The notes: generated by a model not told the origin, from the sequence alone. A stretch of 40,325 bases of DNA from a bacterium (GCA_021781555.1 JAJXWQ010000030.1:1-40325), one strand, 5' to 3'; shown: positions 8,157-16,992, counted from the stretch's first letter. Translations and numbers: made by a program.

Positions 8157-9596
8157 ATGATCCTCGATTCCGGGCGAGCCCCGCTGCTCGAAGCTGTGCA
8201 GGCGGCCGCCGCCAGGGACGTTCTGCGCCTGCACACGCCGGCGCATCAGGGGCGGGTGGATGGAGGGTTCGCCGCGCTCATGGGCGATGCGATCGCGGCC
8301 GACCTCACCGAGCTCGACGAGACCGACGACCTGCGGGCTCCGAGCGGCCCGATCGCAAAGGCCGAGGCGCTGGCGGCCGCCTTCTTCGGGGCCGATCACA
8401 CCTTTTTCCTGGTCGGCGGGGCCTCGGTCGGCAACATGGCAGCGCTACTCGCCTGCGGCCGGACCTCGAACGGCGGCGGCCGGCCCAAGGTGGTGATCGG
8501 TCGCAATGCCCACGTGTCGGCGGTCTCGGGGCTGATCCTGGCTGACTGGGAGCCCGTCTGGGTCGAGGCCCCCTGGGACGCCGCCTGGGACCTCGTTTGC
8601 CCGCCCCAACCAGCCGCCTTCGCTGCCGCCCTGGCAGCCCATCCCGATGCGTCGGCGGTCTTCGCCACGGCCCCTTCCTACTACGGCGACGCGGTGGACA
8701 TCGGGGAGCTGCGCGATGTGTGCGGCGATCGAGTACTCATCCTCGATGAAGCCCACGGGAGCCATGCGCCCAGGGCGCTGGCCGCCGGCGCGGATCTCGT
8801 CGTCCATTCGGCCCACAAAGGCCTGGCCGGGCCGACCGGGGGAGGCTACCTCAGCGTGCGCAGCCAGCGTGTGGACAGCGAGGACCTGGCTGCAGCCCTG
8901 CGGCTGCTGCAGACGACCAGCCCGAGCTTCTGGATCCTTGCGGGCCTCGACGCTGCGCGCCGGCAGGCCGCCCTCTTGGCCGAGGCGACCCGGCGGGGGG
9001 GAGCGGATTTTGCGGGCTGGGATGCCGCTGCGGTCGCGAGGCTGGCGGTCGAGGCCGGGGTCGAGATCCGGCGGACGGAAGATCCGGCTCGGGTGCTGGT
9101 GCGCTTCCCTGATGGCGAGCAGGCCTACGAGGGTCTCGCCAGGCGAGGCCTCGTCGCCGAGGCGGCCCTGCCGGCAGCTGTCCTGCTGTTGGTCGGCCCT
9201 GGATCCCGGATGGAGGTCGATCGCATCGCGGATCACCTGCGCGCCGTCGCGAGCGCGATGGCCGACTTGCGGGAGCGAGCGCCGTCAGGCCGGCAGCCTG
9301 GCGGATTTGCGTCTGCAGCCGCCAGTTTGGCCCGGAGGGTGGTCCCGCCACCGCCGCTTCCCCGGGCAGCGCTGGCGCCCCGCGAGGCCTTCCTGGCCAA
9401 GGGCCGCAGCGTGCAGCTGGAGCGGGCCGTCGGGCATATTTGCGCCGAGGCGATCTGTCCGTATCCCCCGGGGATCCCGGTGCTGGTTCCGGGCGAGGTG
9501 ATCGATGCGGCTGCCGTCGCCCATCTCGAGGCGGTTCTGGGCAGGAACGCCCGGATGCGTGTCCTCGAGATCGGATCGAGGGCGCCGGGCCCTTAA
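8157..9596 (+). CDS. PLP-dependent Orn/Lys/Arg decarboxylase family protein
   Basis: A 479-residue fold-type I PLP enzyme of the Orn/Lys/Arg decarboxylase major-domain family, in the short clade that includes Bacillus YaaO and SpeA. Early residues HTPAHQGR and DLTELDETDDL are typical. FLVGGASVGNMAAL is the phosphate-cup region, LILDEAHGSH holds the PLP-contacting Asp197 and His200, and VVHSAHKGLAG carries the probable Schiff-base Lys221. The C-terminal domain has the family block CPYPPGIPVLVPGEVI. The substrate (arginine, lysine or another amino acid) cannot be told. Neighbours give no polyamine context: an unknown gene lies upstream and tldE downstream. Confidence 0.85.
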   Translation: MILDSGRAPLLEAVQAAAARDVLRLHTPAHQGRVDGGFAALMGDAIAADLTELDETDDLRAPSGPIAKAEALAAAFFGADHTFFLVGGASVGNMAALLACGRTSNGGGRPKVVIGRNAHVSAVSGLILADWEPVWVEAPWDAAWDLVCPPQPAAFAAALAAHPDASAVFATAPSYYGDAVDIGELRDVCGDRVLILDEAHGSHAPRALAAGADLVVHSAHKGLAGPTGGGYLSVRSQRVDSEDLAAALRLLQTTSPSFWILAGLDAARRQAALLAEATRRGGADFAGWDAAAVARLAVEAGVEIRRTEDPARVLVRFPDGEQAYEGLARRGLVAEAALPAAVLLLVGPGSRMEVDRIADHLRAVASAMADLRERAPSGRQPGGFASAAASLARRVVPPPPLPRAALAPREAFLAKGRSVQLERAVGHICAEAICPYPPGIPVLVPGEVIDAAAVAHLEAVLGRNARMRVLEIGSRAPGP

Positions 9597-9640
9597 CCGC
9601 GGCTTCAGCGTTCCTCTGCTCCCCCTTGGCCGCCATACGC

Positions 9641-9698
9641 TATGATGGACACCGTGCCACAGGTCGGCCTCGGGGTCCGGCTTGCGCCCGACACCTGA
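9641..9698 (+). promoter_or_regulatory. Promoter-like box and possible leaderless mini-ORF ahead of tldE
   Basis: TATGAT (9641-9646) is followed after seven bases by GTG 9654, which opens a 14-codon frame ending TGA at 9696-9698, 14 bases before the tldE ATG. The box may simply be the tldE -10 element. The mini-ORF is speculative and has no recognisable product. Confidence 0.3.
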
Positions 9699-9712
9699 CT
9701 CGAGGGAGATCC

Positions 9713-11053
9713 ATGCCCACAGTCGCAGCCGCCACCGACGTCCAGACCCTTCTGTCCCGCGCCCTCGCCGACTCCCCGGCGGAGGCGACGGAGTTCGTCT
9801 ACAGCGAGACCCACGAGGATCTCACCCGGTTCGGCGCCAACACCATCACGCAGAACGTCATGAAGTCCAGCCGGCAACTCTCGGTTCGGGTGCAGCATCA
9901 AGGTCGCGAAGCCCGGGTCGACGTATCCGAGGTGGACGGCGACACCCTGACCCGAGCCATCAAGGAAGCGCTGGCCGTCACGGCCGTGCAGGCGCGTGAC
10001 CCCGACATGCTGCCCATGCTCTCGGAGCTCCAGCACTACCGGGCGGTTGACTACCCGGACCCCGGCGAGATGGGCCCCGAGGAGCGTGCCGATGCCGTCC
10101 AGTACGCTATCGGCACCTGTCGCGAGGAGAGGGCGCGAGCCAGCGGCATCGCCTCGACCACGCGCACGCGGACGGTCGTGATGAACTCGTTCGGGATCAA
10201 CGCCGAGGGGCACGAGCAGCACAGCGAGTTCTCGGTCACGGCCGAGAAGGACGGCGGTTCGGGCTGGGCCAAGTCGTGCACGATCCGGCCGCGGGATCTC
10301 GACATCGAGGGTGTCACCCGCCGTGCTTTGGACAAGGCGCTCAAGGACCGCACGGCCAGACCGCTTCCGCCTGGCGACTACCCGGTCGTTCTCGAGAGCG
10401 CCGCGGTGGGGGAGCTGATGCGAATGATGCCCTGGATGGCCTTCAATGCTCTGGACTATCTCCAGGGCCAGCATTTCGCCATCGGCAAGCTCGGCGACAA
10501 GTTCTTCGACGAGCGCATCACCATCAAGGACGACGTCTGGGAGGTCCCGGGGTTGCCGTTCGACTACGAGGGCGTGGCCAAGCAGCCGACCGTCTTCGTC
10601 CAGGATGGCCGTTTCGTGGGCTTGGCCCATGATCGCCACACCGCCAGGCGCTTGGGTGTCGCTCCGACCGGCCACGGCATGCCCTGGCCCAACACGATGG
10701 GAGCCTGGGCGATCAACCTCGCGATGAAGGCGGGCGCGACGCCGCTCCGGGAGGTCATCGCCGGTCTCGATCGCGGGCTCCTGGTAACCCAGCTCCACTA
10801 CCTCAACGTCGTCGACCGCATGGACCTCTCGATCACGGGCATGACCCGCAACGGAACCTTCTGGGTCGAGAACGGGCAGATCGTCCACCCCGTGCAAAAT
10901 CTACGCTTTACCGATTCGCTGATGAGCCTGTTCAGCCACGTCGAGGCTCTATCTTCCGAGCGCGAACTCGAGTCGGCCTTCTGGGAGGGCAACATCCTCG
11001 CGCCCACGCTGCGCCTCTCCAAGATGCACTTCTCTAGCCCGGCGGGCTTCTAG
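9713..11053 (+). CDS. TldE/PmbA-like partner of a TldD/TldE protease
   Basis: A 446-residue member of the TldD/PmbA (modulator of gyrase) family. In the known heterodimer, TldD is the metallopeptidase subunit and TldE/PmbA is the inactive partner; together they degrade unfolded peptides and mature some RiPPs. The N-terminal domain includes FVYSETHEDLTRFGANTI, and the mid-region ESAAVGELMRMMPWMAFNA replaces the HEXXXH motif, as expected of the non-catalytic subunit. The start ATG 9713 has GAGGGAG (9702-9708) before it. It is followed by tldD after 44 bases on the same strand, making a clear operon. No precursor peptide gene is visible nearby. Confidence 0.85.
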   Translation: MPTVAAATDVQTLLSRALADSPAEATEFVYSETHEDLTRFGANTITQNVMKSSRQLSVRVQHQGREARVDVSEVDGDTLTRAIKEALAVTAVQARDPDMLPMLSELQHYRAVDYPDPGEMGPEERADAVQYAIGTCREERARASGIASTTRTRTVVMNSFGINAEGHEQHSEFSVTAEKDGGSGWAKSCTIRPRDLDIEGVTRRALDKALKDRTARPLPPGDYPVVLESAAVGELMRMMPWMAFNALDYLQGQHFAIGKLGDKFFDERITIKDDVWEVPGLPFDYEGVAKQPTVFVQDGRFVGLAHDRHTARRLGVAPTGHGMPWPNTMGAWAINLAMKAGATPLREVIAGLDRGLLVTQLHYLNVVDRMDLSITGMTRNGTFWVENGQIVHPVQNLRFTDSLMSLFSHVEALSSERELESAFWEGNILAPTLRLSKMHFSSPAGF

Positions 11054-11097
11054 CTCCCTTTACGCCTCGACTGGGTCTCGATCAGAGGATTAACGCG

Positions 11098-12600
11098 ATG
11101 ACACTGCCAATGCTGGATGTCAAGCCGTTGCCCGTCGGCAACTGGGCTGGCCGTACCAAGCCGATCGTCGATGCGGCTCTCAACGCTGCGCAACTTGCCG
11201 GTGCCAGCTACGCCGACGTTCGTGTGGTGCGCACGCGCCGGGAAAACTTGGTCGTCAAGAACGGCGCGGTCGGGGAGCTGGATCGCAGCAATGACGTCGG
11301 CGTCGGTATCCGGGTGATCGCCGGCGGCGGTTGGGGGTTCGCCTCGACCTACGACCTCACCGAGAAGGGTATGGTCGCCTGTGCCAAGCTCGCGGTTCGC
11401 ATTGCACGGGCCAGCAGCCGGGCTCTCGAGGAAGCTGTCGGCCTCGCCCCCGAGAAGGTGTACCGCGATCGCTGGCAGACTCCCTATCAGATCGATCCGT
11501 TCTCGGTTCCCCTGGAAGAAAAGCTGGCCTACCTCATGGAGCTCGATCGTCTGCTCCGCGATCGACCCGAGATCGCGGTCGCCGAGAGCAACATCTCGTG
11601 CCAGCGCGAGCGGCAATGGCTGGCTTCCACCGAGGGTACCTTCATCGACCAGGAGATCACTCGCTGTGGGGGCGGATTCGAGGTGCTGGCGGTCGGCAAC
11701 GGCGATGCCCAGACGCGCTCCTACCCCGCGTCGTTCCGCGGCCACCACAAGACGATGGGCTACGAGATCATCGCGGCCCTCAAGATGCATGAGAACGCCG
11801 AGCGCATTCGCGACGAGGCGATCGCCCTGCTCACGGCCGAGCCCTGCCCGGCCGGCAAGACCGACTTGATCCTGACCGGTTCCCAGCTCTGCTTGCAGAT
11901 CCACGAGTCCGTCGGCCACGCCAACGAGCTCGACCGCGTCCTAGGCCTCGAGAGCAACTATGCGGGAGCGAGTTTCGTCACCACGGACAAGCAGGGCCAG
12001 TTCCGCTATGGCTCCGATCTCGTCAACTTGGTAGCCGACAGCACGGTTCCGGGCGGCCTCGCTACCCTTGGCTACGACGATGATGGCGTTCCAGCCCAGC
12101 GCTTCCACGTCGTGCAGGACGGTATTCACCAGGCGTATTTCACCAACCGCGAGCTCGCCCATACCATCGGCGAGGAGAGCTCGCGCGGCTGTAACCGCGC
12201 CGAAGGCTGGAACAACATCCCCATCATTCGCATCCCCAACCTGTCCTTGATGCCGGGCACCTGGGAGCTCGAGGCTCTCATCGCGGATACCAAGCACGGC
12301 ATCCTGATGGACACCAACCGTTCCTGGTCCATCGATCAGATGCGGCTCAACTTCCAGTTCGGCTGCGAAGCCGCGTGGGAGATCAAGGACGGCAAGCTGG
12401 GCAAGATGTACAAGAATCCCAATTACCAGGGCATCACCCCCGAGTTCTGGGGCTCCTGCGATGCCATCTGCGACAACCAGCACTGGGATCTCTGGAGCGT
12501 CGTCAACTGTGGCAAGGGCCAGCCTGGTCAAACCGCCGAGATGAGCCATGGAGCCAGCCCGGCGAGGTTCCGGGACATCGTCTGCGGGATCCACGCTTGA
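11098..12600 (+). CDS. tldD: TldD-like zinc metallopeptidase subunit
   Basis: A 500-residue TldD-family protein. LQIHESVGHANELDRVLG carries the HEXXXH zinc motif starting at His269, and VVNCGKGQPGQ at about residue 471 supplies the conserved Cys ligand region. The central ESNISCQRERQWLASTEGTFIDQ block and the C-terminal GTWELEALIADTKHGILMDTN block are family-typical. With the preceding TldE-like protein it should form the peptide-threading protease. AGAGGA before ATG 11098 is the ribosome binding site. The gene ends against a half copy and a full copy of the palindromic repeat and converges on the transglycosylase gene. Confidence 0.9.
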   Translation: MTLPMLDVKPLPVGNWAGRTKPIVDAALNAAQLAGASYADVRVVRTRRENLVVKNGAVGELDRSNDVGVGIRVIAGGGWGFASTYDLTEKGMVACAKLAVRIARASSRALEEAVGLAPEKVYRDRWQTPYQIDPFSVPLEEKLAYLMELDRLLRDRPEIAVAESNISCQRERQWLASTEGTFIDQEITRCGGGFEVLAVGNGDAQTRSYPASFRGHHKTMGYEIIAALKMHENAERIRDEAIALLTAEPCPAGKTDLILTGSQLCLQIHESVGHANELDRVLGLESNYAGASFVTTDKQGQFRYGSDLVNLVADSTVPGGLATLGYDDDGVPAQRFHVVQDGIHQAYFTNRELAHTIGEESSRGCNRAEGWNNIPIIRIPNLSLMPGTWELEALIADTKHGILMDTNRSWSIDQMRLNFQFGCEAAWEIKDGKLGKMYKNPNYQGITPEFWGSCDAICDNQHWDLWSVVNCGKGQPGQTAEMSHGASPARFRDIVCGIHA

Positions 12601-12609
12601 TTCGATAGG

Positions 12610-12630
12610 CGCTGCGCAACCGGTCCCCGT
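12610..12630 (-). repeat. Half copy of the palindromic repeat, copy b
   Basis: Only the right half (CGCTGCGCAACCGGTCCCCGT) of a reverse-oriented element is present, starting nine bases after the tldD stop. It is joined to copy c by the linker TTTGACTGCAG, so it is probably a decayed tandem unit. Confidence 0.75.
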
Positions 12631-12645
12631 TTGACTGCAGTTTGA

Positions 12646-12690
12646 CCGGGTCCCTCTGCGCGGTCGCTACGCTGCGCAACCGGTCCCCGT
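12646..12690 (-). repeat. 45-bp palindromic repeat, copy c
   Basis: Full reverse-oriented copy between convergent tldD and the transglycosylase gene. The loop of its inner hairpin carries a T where other copies have C or A, as expected for an unpaired position. Confidence 0.85.
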
Positions 12691-12731
12691 TTGACTTTGC
12701 TGGCTCTGATCCCCTTCGGACCAAGAGAAGC

Positions 12732-13589
12732 TTAGTAGCCTAGATACGGGCCCCCGTGGGCCATGCTGACGATCCCGGGGGTATTCGAGACCGACCCGTA
12801 GCGACGGATCGCATAGCGTGCGCCCGCGATGATGTTGTCGACGGGGTTCCAGATGTCGTCGTGGCCCGGCAGGTGGTAGGCGTCGAAGGTGGGCCCGATG
12901 GTCTGCATGAGCCCTTCGGAGGGGTGGCCAGCCCTGGCGTTGGAGTCCCCGAGGTTGATCGCCCTGGGGTCTCCGCTGGACTCGTGCTCGATGATCGTGG
13001 CGATATCCGCCTTGTTCAGCTTGGAGGCCGGCACGCCGTTCGCCTCGAGGATACTGACCGCCTGGTCGATCCATTGCCCGACGCTGCCGCCCGGCGCTGG
13101 ACCGGCCGGGGCGACGGCTCGCTGCGCGGTCGGGGCATGGGAGCCGGAAGGCAATGCGAGAACCTGCCCGGGTTGGATGAGGCCGGGATTCGGGCCGATG
13201 GTCGACCGGTTCAGGGCGTAGATCTCTGGCCAGCGGCTGGCGTTGCCCAGCGTGGCCTGGGCTATTGCCGACAGCGAATCGCCCGGCCTGACCGTGAAGG
13301 TTGCGGCTGCATGCGCCGGCTTGGCGGGTGCGGCCGGAGTCTTTGCTGCGGGCGGCGCTGTTACCTTCCGGGCGGCGGCAGGCGATCGGGCCGGAGCTTT
13401 CGGGTTGCCGTCCACGAGCTGGTGAAGTTCGGACAACAGCCCTCGGTAGGAGGCAGGAGCACCCGCTGGCCCTCCAGCTGCGAGCGAATCGCTGACGCCC
13501 AGGGAGGCGGGACTGGCGGACGGGGCCGCCGTCAACCCGGGGGCGCCGGCTCTCGCCCGCGCCTTGCGTGCTCGCGAAGAGCTCGGCAT
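12732..13589 (-). CDS. LysM protein with phage-type lytic transglycosylase domain
   Basis: A 285-residue protein predicted to bind and cleave peptidoglycan. After a basic, Ala/Pro-rich N-terminus there is one LysM domain (FTVRPGDSLSAIAQATLGNAS through LIQPGQVLALP) and then an SLT domain. In the SLT domain the likely catalytic Glu lies in ATIIEHESSGDPRAIN, followed by PSEGLMQTIGPTFDAY and the NPVDNIIAGARYAIRRYGS block, ending GPYLGY. This SLT version is the one typical of phage tape-measure proteins and some actinobacterial enzymes. ATG 13589 is chosen for simplicity; a TTG at about 13628 with AAGGATA upstream is an alternative. No signal peptide is visible from either start, so export is unexplained. 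It is divergent from the YkgJ-like gene. Confidence 0.8.
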   Translation of the reverse strand: MPSSSRARKARARAGAPGLTAAPSASPASLGVSDSLAAGGPAGAPASYRGLLSELHQLVDGNPKAPARSPAAARKVTAPPAAKTPAAPAKPAHAAATFTVRPGDSLSAIAQATLGNASRWPEIYALNRSTIGPNPGLIQPGQVLALPSGSHAPTAQRAVAPAGPAPGGSVGQWIDQAVSILEANGVPASKLNKADIATIIEHESSGDPRAINLGDSNARAGHPSEGLMQTIGPTFDAYHLPGHDDIWNPVDNIIAGARYAIRRYGSVSNTPGIVSMAHGGPYLGY

Positions 13590-13739
13590 CCAGCTCCGCG
13601 CAGGCGCAATATCAGCTCGAAGGGCCAAGTTCGTATCCTTGTTGGGGCACCACCACAGCGACCTTACTTTCCGCGCTCGGACCCGGGGGCCCGCTGGGAA
13701 CCGCGCTGGTTTAGTTGTCGTTCGGTCGCTCGCAATATC

Positions 13740-13794
13740 GCCTAAGCGACGGCTAAGGCCTGGAAGAGTTTTGTTTAACTCGTGGCGCCAGGCC
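13740..13794. promoter_or_regulatory. Cluster of nested inverted repeats in divergent gap
   Basis: The 303-base gap between the transglycosylase gene and the YkgJ-like gene holds two overlapping inverted repeats. The first is GCCTAAGC (13740-13747) and GCTAAGGC (13752-13759), with one mismatch. The second has outer arms GGCCTGG (13757-13763) and CCAGGCC (13788-13794) and inner arms GAGTT (13766-13770) and AACTC (13777-13781). It could be an operator or attenuator structure. I see nothing else definite in the gap. Confidence 0.45.
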
Positions 13795-13892
13795 AGACGA
13801 GCTGCCCATCGGGGCACGTCGGGTACCCGGGACGGCGATTCTGAGCTAGCTTGGGAGGCGGTGGACTCATCACAACGGGGGCAAACGGCACC

Positions 13893-15662
13893 ATGATCGA
13901 ATCGCGGTCCCAGGCGGAGGATCTCGTGAGACGCCACCTGGCCTCGGGCTACGGGCCCGGGCGGGATCGGCGGGAGCATCTGGAGAGCTATTCGCCGGCC
14001 GCCCTCGTGCTCGTGGGGGGCGAACTGGTGCGTCGTACCGAACTCGACCCGGCGGCCTACGCGGAGGGCCCCGAACTGGACTTTGAGGCGGGCCCGCGTC
14101 TGGCCGGGTATGCCTTCGATCTCGATTCCGTCGGCGCGTATGCGCACGACCGCGGGTTCTGGGCGCTCGAGTGTGTCCTGGCAGAGCGTTCGACGGGGCT
14201 GTCCTGCCGGGGAATATTCGCCGGAGATTCCGGTGGGATCCTCGGGGGGGGCGTGCTTGAAGGCGCAGAGCTGCCTGAACCCGCCAGGGCCGTGGGGATC
14301 GCGCTGGCCGAGCTGGGCCGGGCCCGCAAACAAGGCGGCCAGCGCTTTGCCAGTGGGCTTGAACTTTCTTTCGCCCGCGTTTTCGAGCCGGTCGACCTTC
14401 CGCTGCGCTATCTGCCAGAATCAAGTTTCTCGTGCCAGGGCTGCGGCGAGTGTTGTCACCCGGGCAAGTGGGGCATCAGCCTTTCCGGGCCGCTGCGCCA
14501 CGCCCTCGCCGACCTGCCCTTCGCCCAAATCTGGCCCGATCGGCTGCCCCGAGCCCCCGAGTTCGAGCAGCGAGAAGGGGGGAAAGGCCGCGGCCGGCTC
14601 GCCGCTGCAGCCGATGGCTACTGCGCCTTCCACGATACGCAGGCCGGCTGCCTGCTCCACGGCACGCTGGGCCAGCAGCCTGTTCCGGCTTGCCATACCT
14701 ACCCCTTCTTCTTCACGCGGACGCCCGACGGGATCGACGTCTGGACGAGTTTTGCCTGCCACTCCGCGCTCTACGGGTTGGGGCTACCTTTCGCCCACCG
14801 AGAGGCTGACATCCGGTCGCGTTACTGGTCCGATCCGGCCGATCAGCGCCTCATGGTCGTGGAGGTCAGCGAGCGACTTTTCCTGGGCTCTGGGGAGCAA
14901 CCGATCAGCTGGGAGGTCTACCGAGCGATCGAGGGACAGTTGCTGGAGCTGCTCGAGCCCGGGAGTTCGGTGCCGCTCCGTGAACGTCTCGAGGCCGGAG
15001 AGCGGGCGATGCAAGGCCTCTCGCGCCAGTACCGGCCCGATCTCGGCCCCGCGGAGGTCGCCTCGGCTCTGGCTGGCGAGATCGAGCGGCCGGTCGCATC
15101 GCAAGCGTCAGGCGGCGAGGACGATCTGGCCCTCGAGGTCCTGTGCCTCTTTCTCGTGACGCGGCTTCCTGCCGAGGAGTTGCCGGCGTTCCTCGGGGGC
15201 GGGTTCGCGGCCTTGGCCGGCGAGCTCGTTCGAAATCCAGGCGATCTGGCCGGGCCGCCGGACCTCATCGCCAGGTACCTCAGGCGCTGCCTCTTCCACA
15301 AGATGTTCCTGGCCGAGGCCGGGGCCCTGTTCACCTGGCGCTACGTGCTGCTCAGCTACGCTACGTTGCGGTTGTACACCCGGCATCTGGCCTTGCGAGA
15401 GGCGGCAACGGGTCGCGGCGAGCGGGCCCCGATCGGCAGCCCGGGCTGGGGTGAGATTGGTTCCGCGCTCCTGGTTCTGCCCACGGTGCCCGCGGCCGTC
15501 CCGGAGACGCCCGGACTGGCGGTCCTGCAGAAGGGGATCCAGGATCTGGAATCCTTCGTGATCCACTCGGCCGAGCTCTTCAAGGCGAGCTTCGTGAGGC
15601 GAGACGGACAGCGCGACCGCCTGGTCGCGCCGGGAGTCGCCCGCTCCCTCATCTGGGGATAG
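13893..15662 (+). CDS. Cysteine-cluster protein of YkgJ / FliB-like type
   Basis: A 589-residue protein with a metal-binding cysteine cluster: FSCQGCGECCHPGKWGISL (CxxCxxCC) near residue 185, followed by YCAFHD, a further Cys in AGCLLHG, ACHTYPFFF and FACHSALYG. This arrangement is that of YkgJ-family proteins and of the FliB flagellin lysine-N-methylase group, which probably coordinate zinc or an Fe-S cluster. The N-terminal 180 residues and the helical C-terminal 250 residues have no motif I know. ATG 13893 is chosen at the first good start after the divergent gap. There are no flagellar genes nearby, so the methylase reading is weak. It converges on the old yellow enzyme gene. Confidence 0.7.
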   Translation: MIESRSQAEDLVRRHLASGYGPGRDRREHLESYSPAALVLVGGELVRRTELDPAAYAEGPELDFEAGPRLAGYAFDLDSVGAYAHDRGFWALECVLAERSTGLSCRGIFAGDSGGILGGGVLEGAELPEPARAVGIALAELGRARKQGGQRFASGLELSFARVFEPVDLPLRYLPESSFSCQGCGECCHPGKWGISLSGPLRHALADLPFAQIWPDRLPRAPEFEQREGGKGRGRLAAAADGYCAFHDTQAGCLLHGTLGQQPVPACHTYPFFFTRTPDGIDVWTSFACHSALYGLGLPFAHREADIRSRYWSDPADQRLMVVEVSERLFLGSGEQPISWEVYRAIEGQLLELLEPGSSVPLRERLEAGERAMQGLSRQYRPDLGPAEVASALAGEIERPVASQASGGEDDLALEVLCLFLVTRLPAEELPAFLGGGFAALAGELVRNPGDLAGPPDLIARYLRRCLFHKMFLAEAGALFTWRYVLLSYATLRLYTRHLALREAATGRGERAPIGSPGWGEIGSALLVLPTVPAAVPETPGLAVLQKGIQDLESFVIHSAELFKASFVRRDGQRDRLVAPGVARSLIWG

Positions 15663-15767
15663 ATGGGGGGCGAATTTGCCAAGGAGCGTATTGCCCGCGC
15701 CCGACTTGGTCGGCAGGGGTAAACGGATTTGCCAGCTCGAGTCGCCGGTGACCCGAGCTGGGCGGGA

Positions 15768-16904
15768 TCAGGGCCGGGCGCGCTGGTACTGGTTGGGCCA
15801 GGCGATCGGCTGGTGCAGAGCCGCCGCAGCGCGGAGCGGCCAGCTGGGATTGCGCAGGAGTTCCCGCCCCAAAAGGACAAGGTCGGCCTGTCCGGTGCGG
15901 ATCACATGGTCGGCCTGGGCTGGTTCGGTGATGAGGCCTACCGCGGCGGTCGGGATTCCGGCCTGGTGCCGTAGTTCGCTCGCAAAAGGCGTCTGATAGC
16001 CAGGGCCCAGGGGAATCGGACCGCCTCCCACGGCCTTGAGGTCCGGGACGAGGCCGCCCGAGGAGGAATCGATCAGATCGACGCCGAGCGCCTTGAGTTC
16101 CCCGGCCAGGGCGATGGAGTGCTCGACCTCCCAGCTCCCCGGTACCCAGTCCGTGACGGACAGCCGCACGAACAGGGGGAGGCTGGACGGCCAGCGATCG
16201 CGGACCGCCGCGACGGTTTCGCGCAAGAGCCTGGACCGGTTCTCGAAGGAGCCTCCGTAGGCGTCCGTGCGGTGATTCGTGACCGGCGAGAGGAACTGGT
16301 GGAGGAGATAGCCGTGGGCGGCGTGGATCTCGACCACCTGGAAGCCGGCTTCGTAGGCTCGCTGGGCCGCAGCGGCAAAAGCCTCGATGATGCCCGGGAT
16401 CTCCCGGACGTCGATGGCAGCCGGGACGGGGTAGCCGGTGTCGAAGGGTAACGGGCTCGGGGCGATCGTCGTCCAGGCCCCCTCGGACTGCGTGAGCGGT
16501 CCATCGCCCTCCCAGGGGCTTTGGCTGCTGCCCTTGCGGCCCGCGTGGGCAAGCTGGATCCCCGGTACGGAACCGTGATCCGCCAAGAATCTCGTGATCC
16601 TGGCCAGCGGCTCGATCTGGGCGTCGGACCAGAGTCCGAGATCCTTGGGGGTGATCCGGCCCGCGGGCTCCACCGCCGTCGCCTCGAGGAGGATGAGGCC
16701 CGACCCGCCGACCGCCCGGGCGCCCAGGTGAACCAGGTGCCAGTCGGTTGCGGAGCCATCCGGGCTCGAGTACTGGCACATGGGCGACATCCCGATACGG
16801 TTGGGGAAGGTCACGCCCCGCAGGACGAACGGCGTGAAAAGGTGGGCGGGTCGCGTGTTCGTCTCGCTGGACCGACCCGGGGCAAGGGTAAGATTTTCTG
16901 GCAA
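15768..16904 (-). CDS. NADH:flavin oxidoreductase, YqjM-type old yellow enzyme
   Basis: A 378-residue FMN-dependent ene-reductase of the thermophilic-like or YqjM class, which reduces activated C=C bonds with NADPH. The TIM-barrel begins LFTPFVLRGVTFPNRIGMSPMCQYSS; the Cys in SPMCQYSS is the redox-tuning residue of this class. QLAHAGRKG, HAAHGYLLHQFLSP and NHRTDAYGGSFENR follow, with substrate- and FMN-binding His and Arg residues. I start at TTG 16904 because AGGAGG lies seven bases before it and the upstream extension has no family similarity. It is separated by 88 bases from the next minus-strand gene. The physiological substrate is unknown. Confidence 0.92.
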   Translation of the reverse strand: MPENLTLAPGRSSETNTRPAHLFTPFVLRGVTFPNRIGMSPMCQYSSPDGSATDWHLVHLGARAVGGSGLILLEATAVEPAGRITPKDLGLWSDAQIEPLARITRFLADHGSVPGIQLAHAGRKGSSQSPWEGDGPLTQSEGAWTTIAPSPLPFDTGYPVPAAIDVREIPGIIEAFAAAAQRAYEAGFQVVEIHAAHGYLLHQFLSPVTNHRTDAYGGSFENRSRLLRETVAAVRDRWPSSLPLFVRLSVTDWVPGSWEVEHSIALAGELKALGVDLIDSSSGGLVPDLKAVGGGPIPLGPGYQTPFASELRHQAGIPTAAVGLITEPAQADHVIRTGQADLVLLGRELLRNPSWPLRAAAALHQPIAWPNQYQRARP

Positions 16905-16992
16905 GAAAAGACCTCCTGGGATTTGATCCGGAGCTGCCGGCGCTCGGATAGACGCCTGACGACCAAAGTTCAAGGTCGAAGCCGGCGGGATG

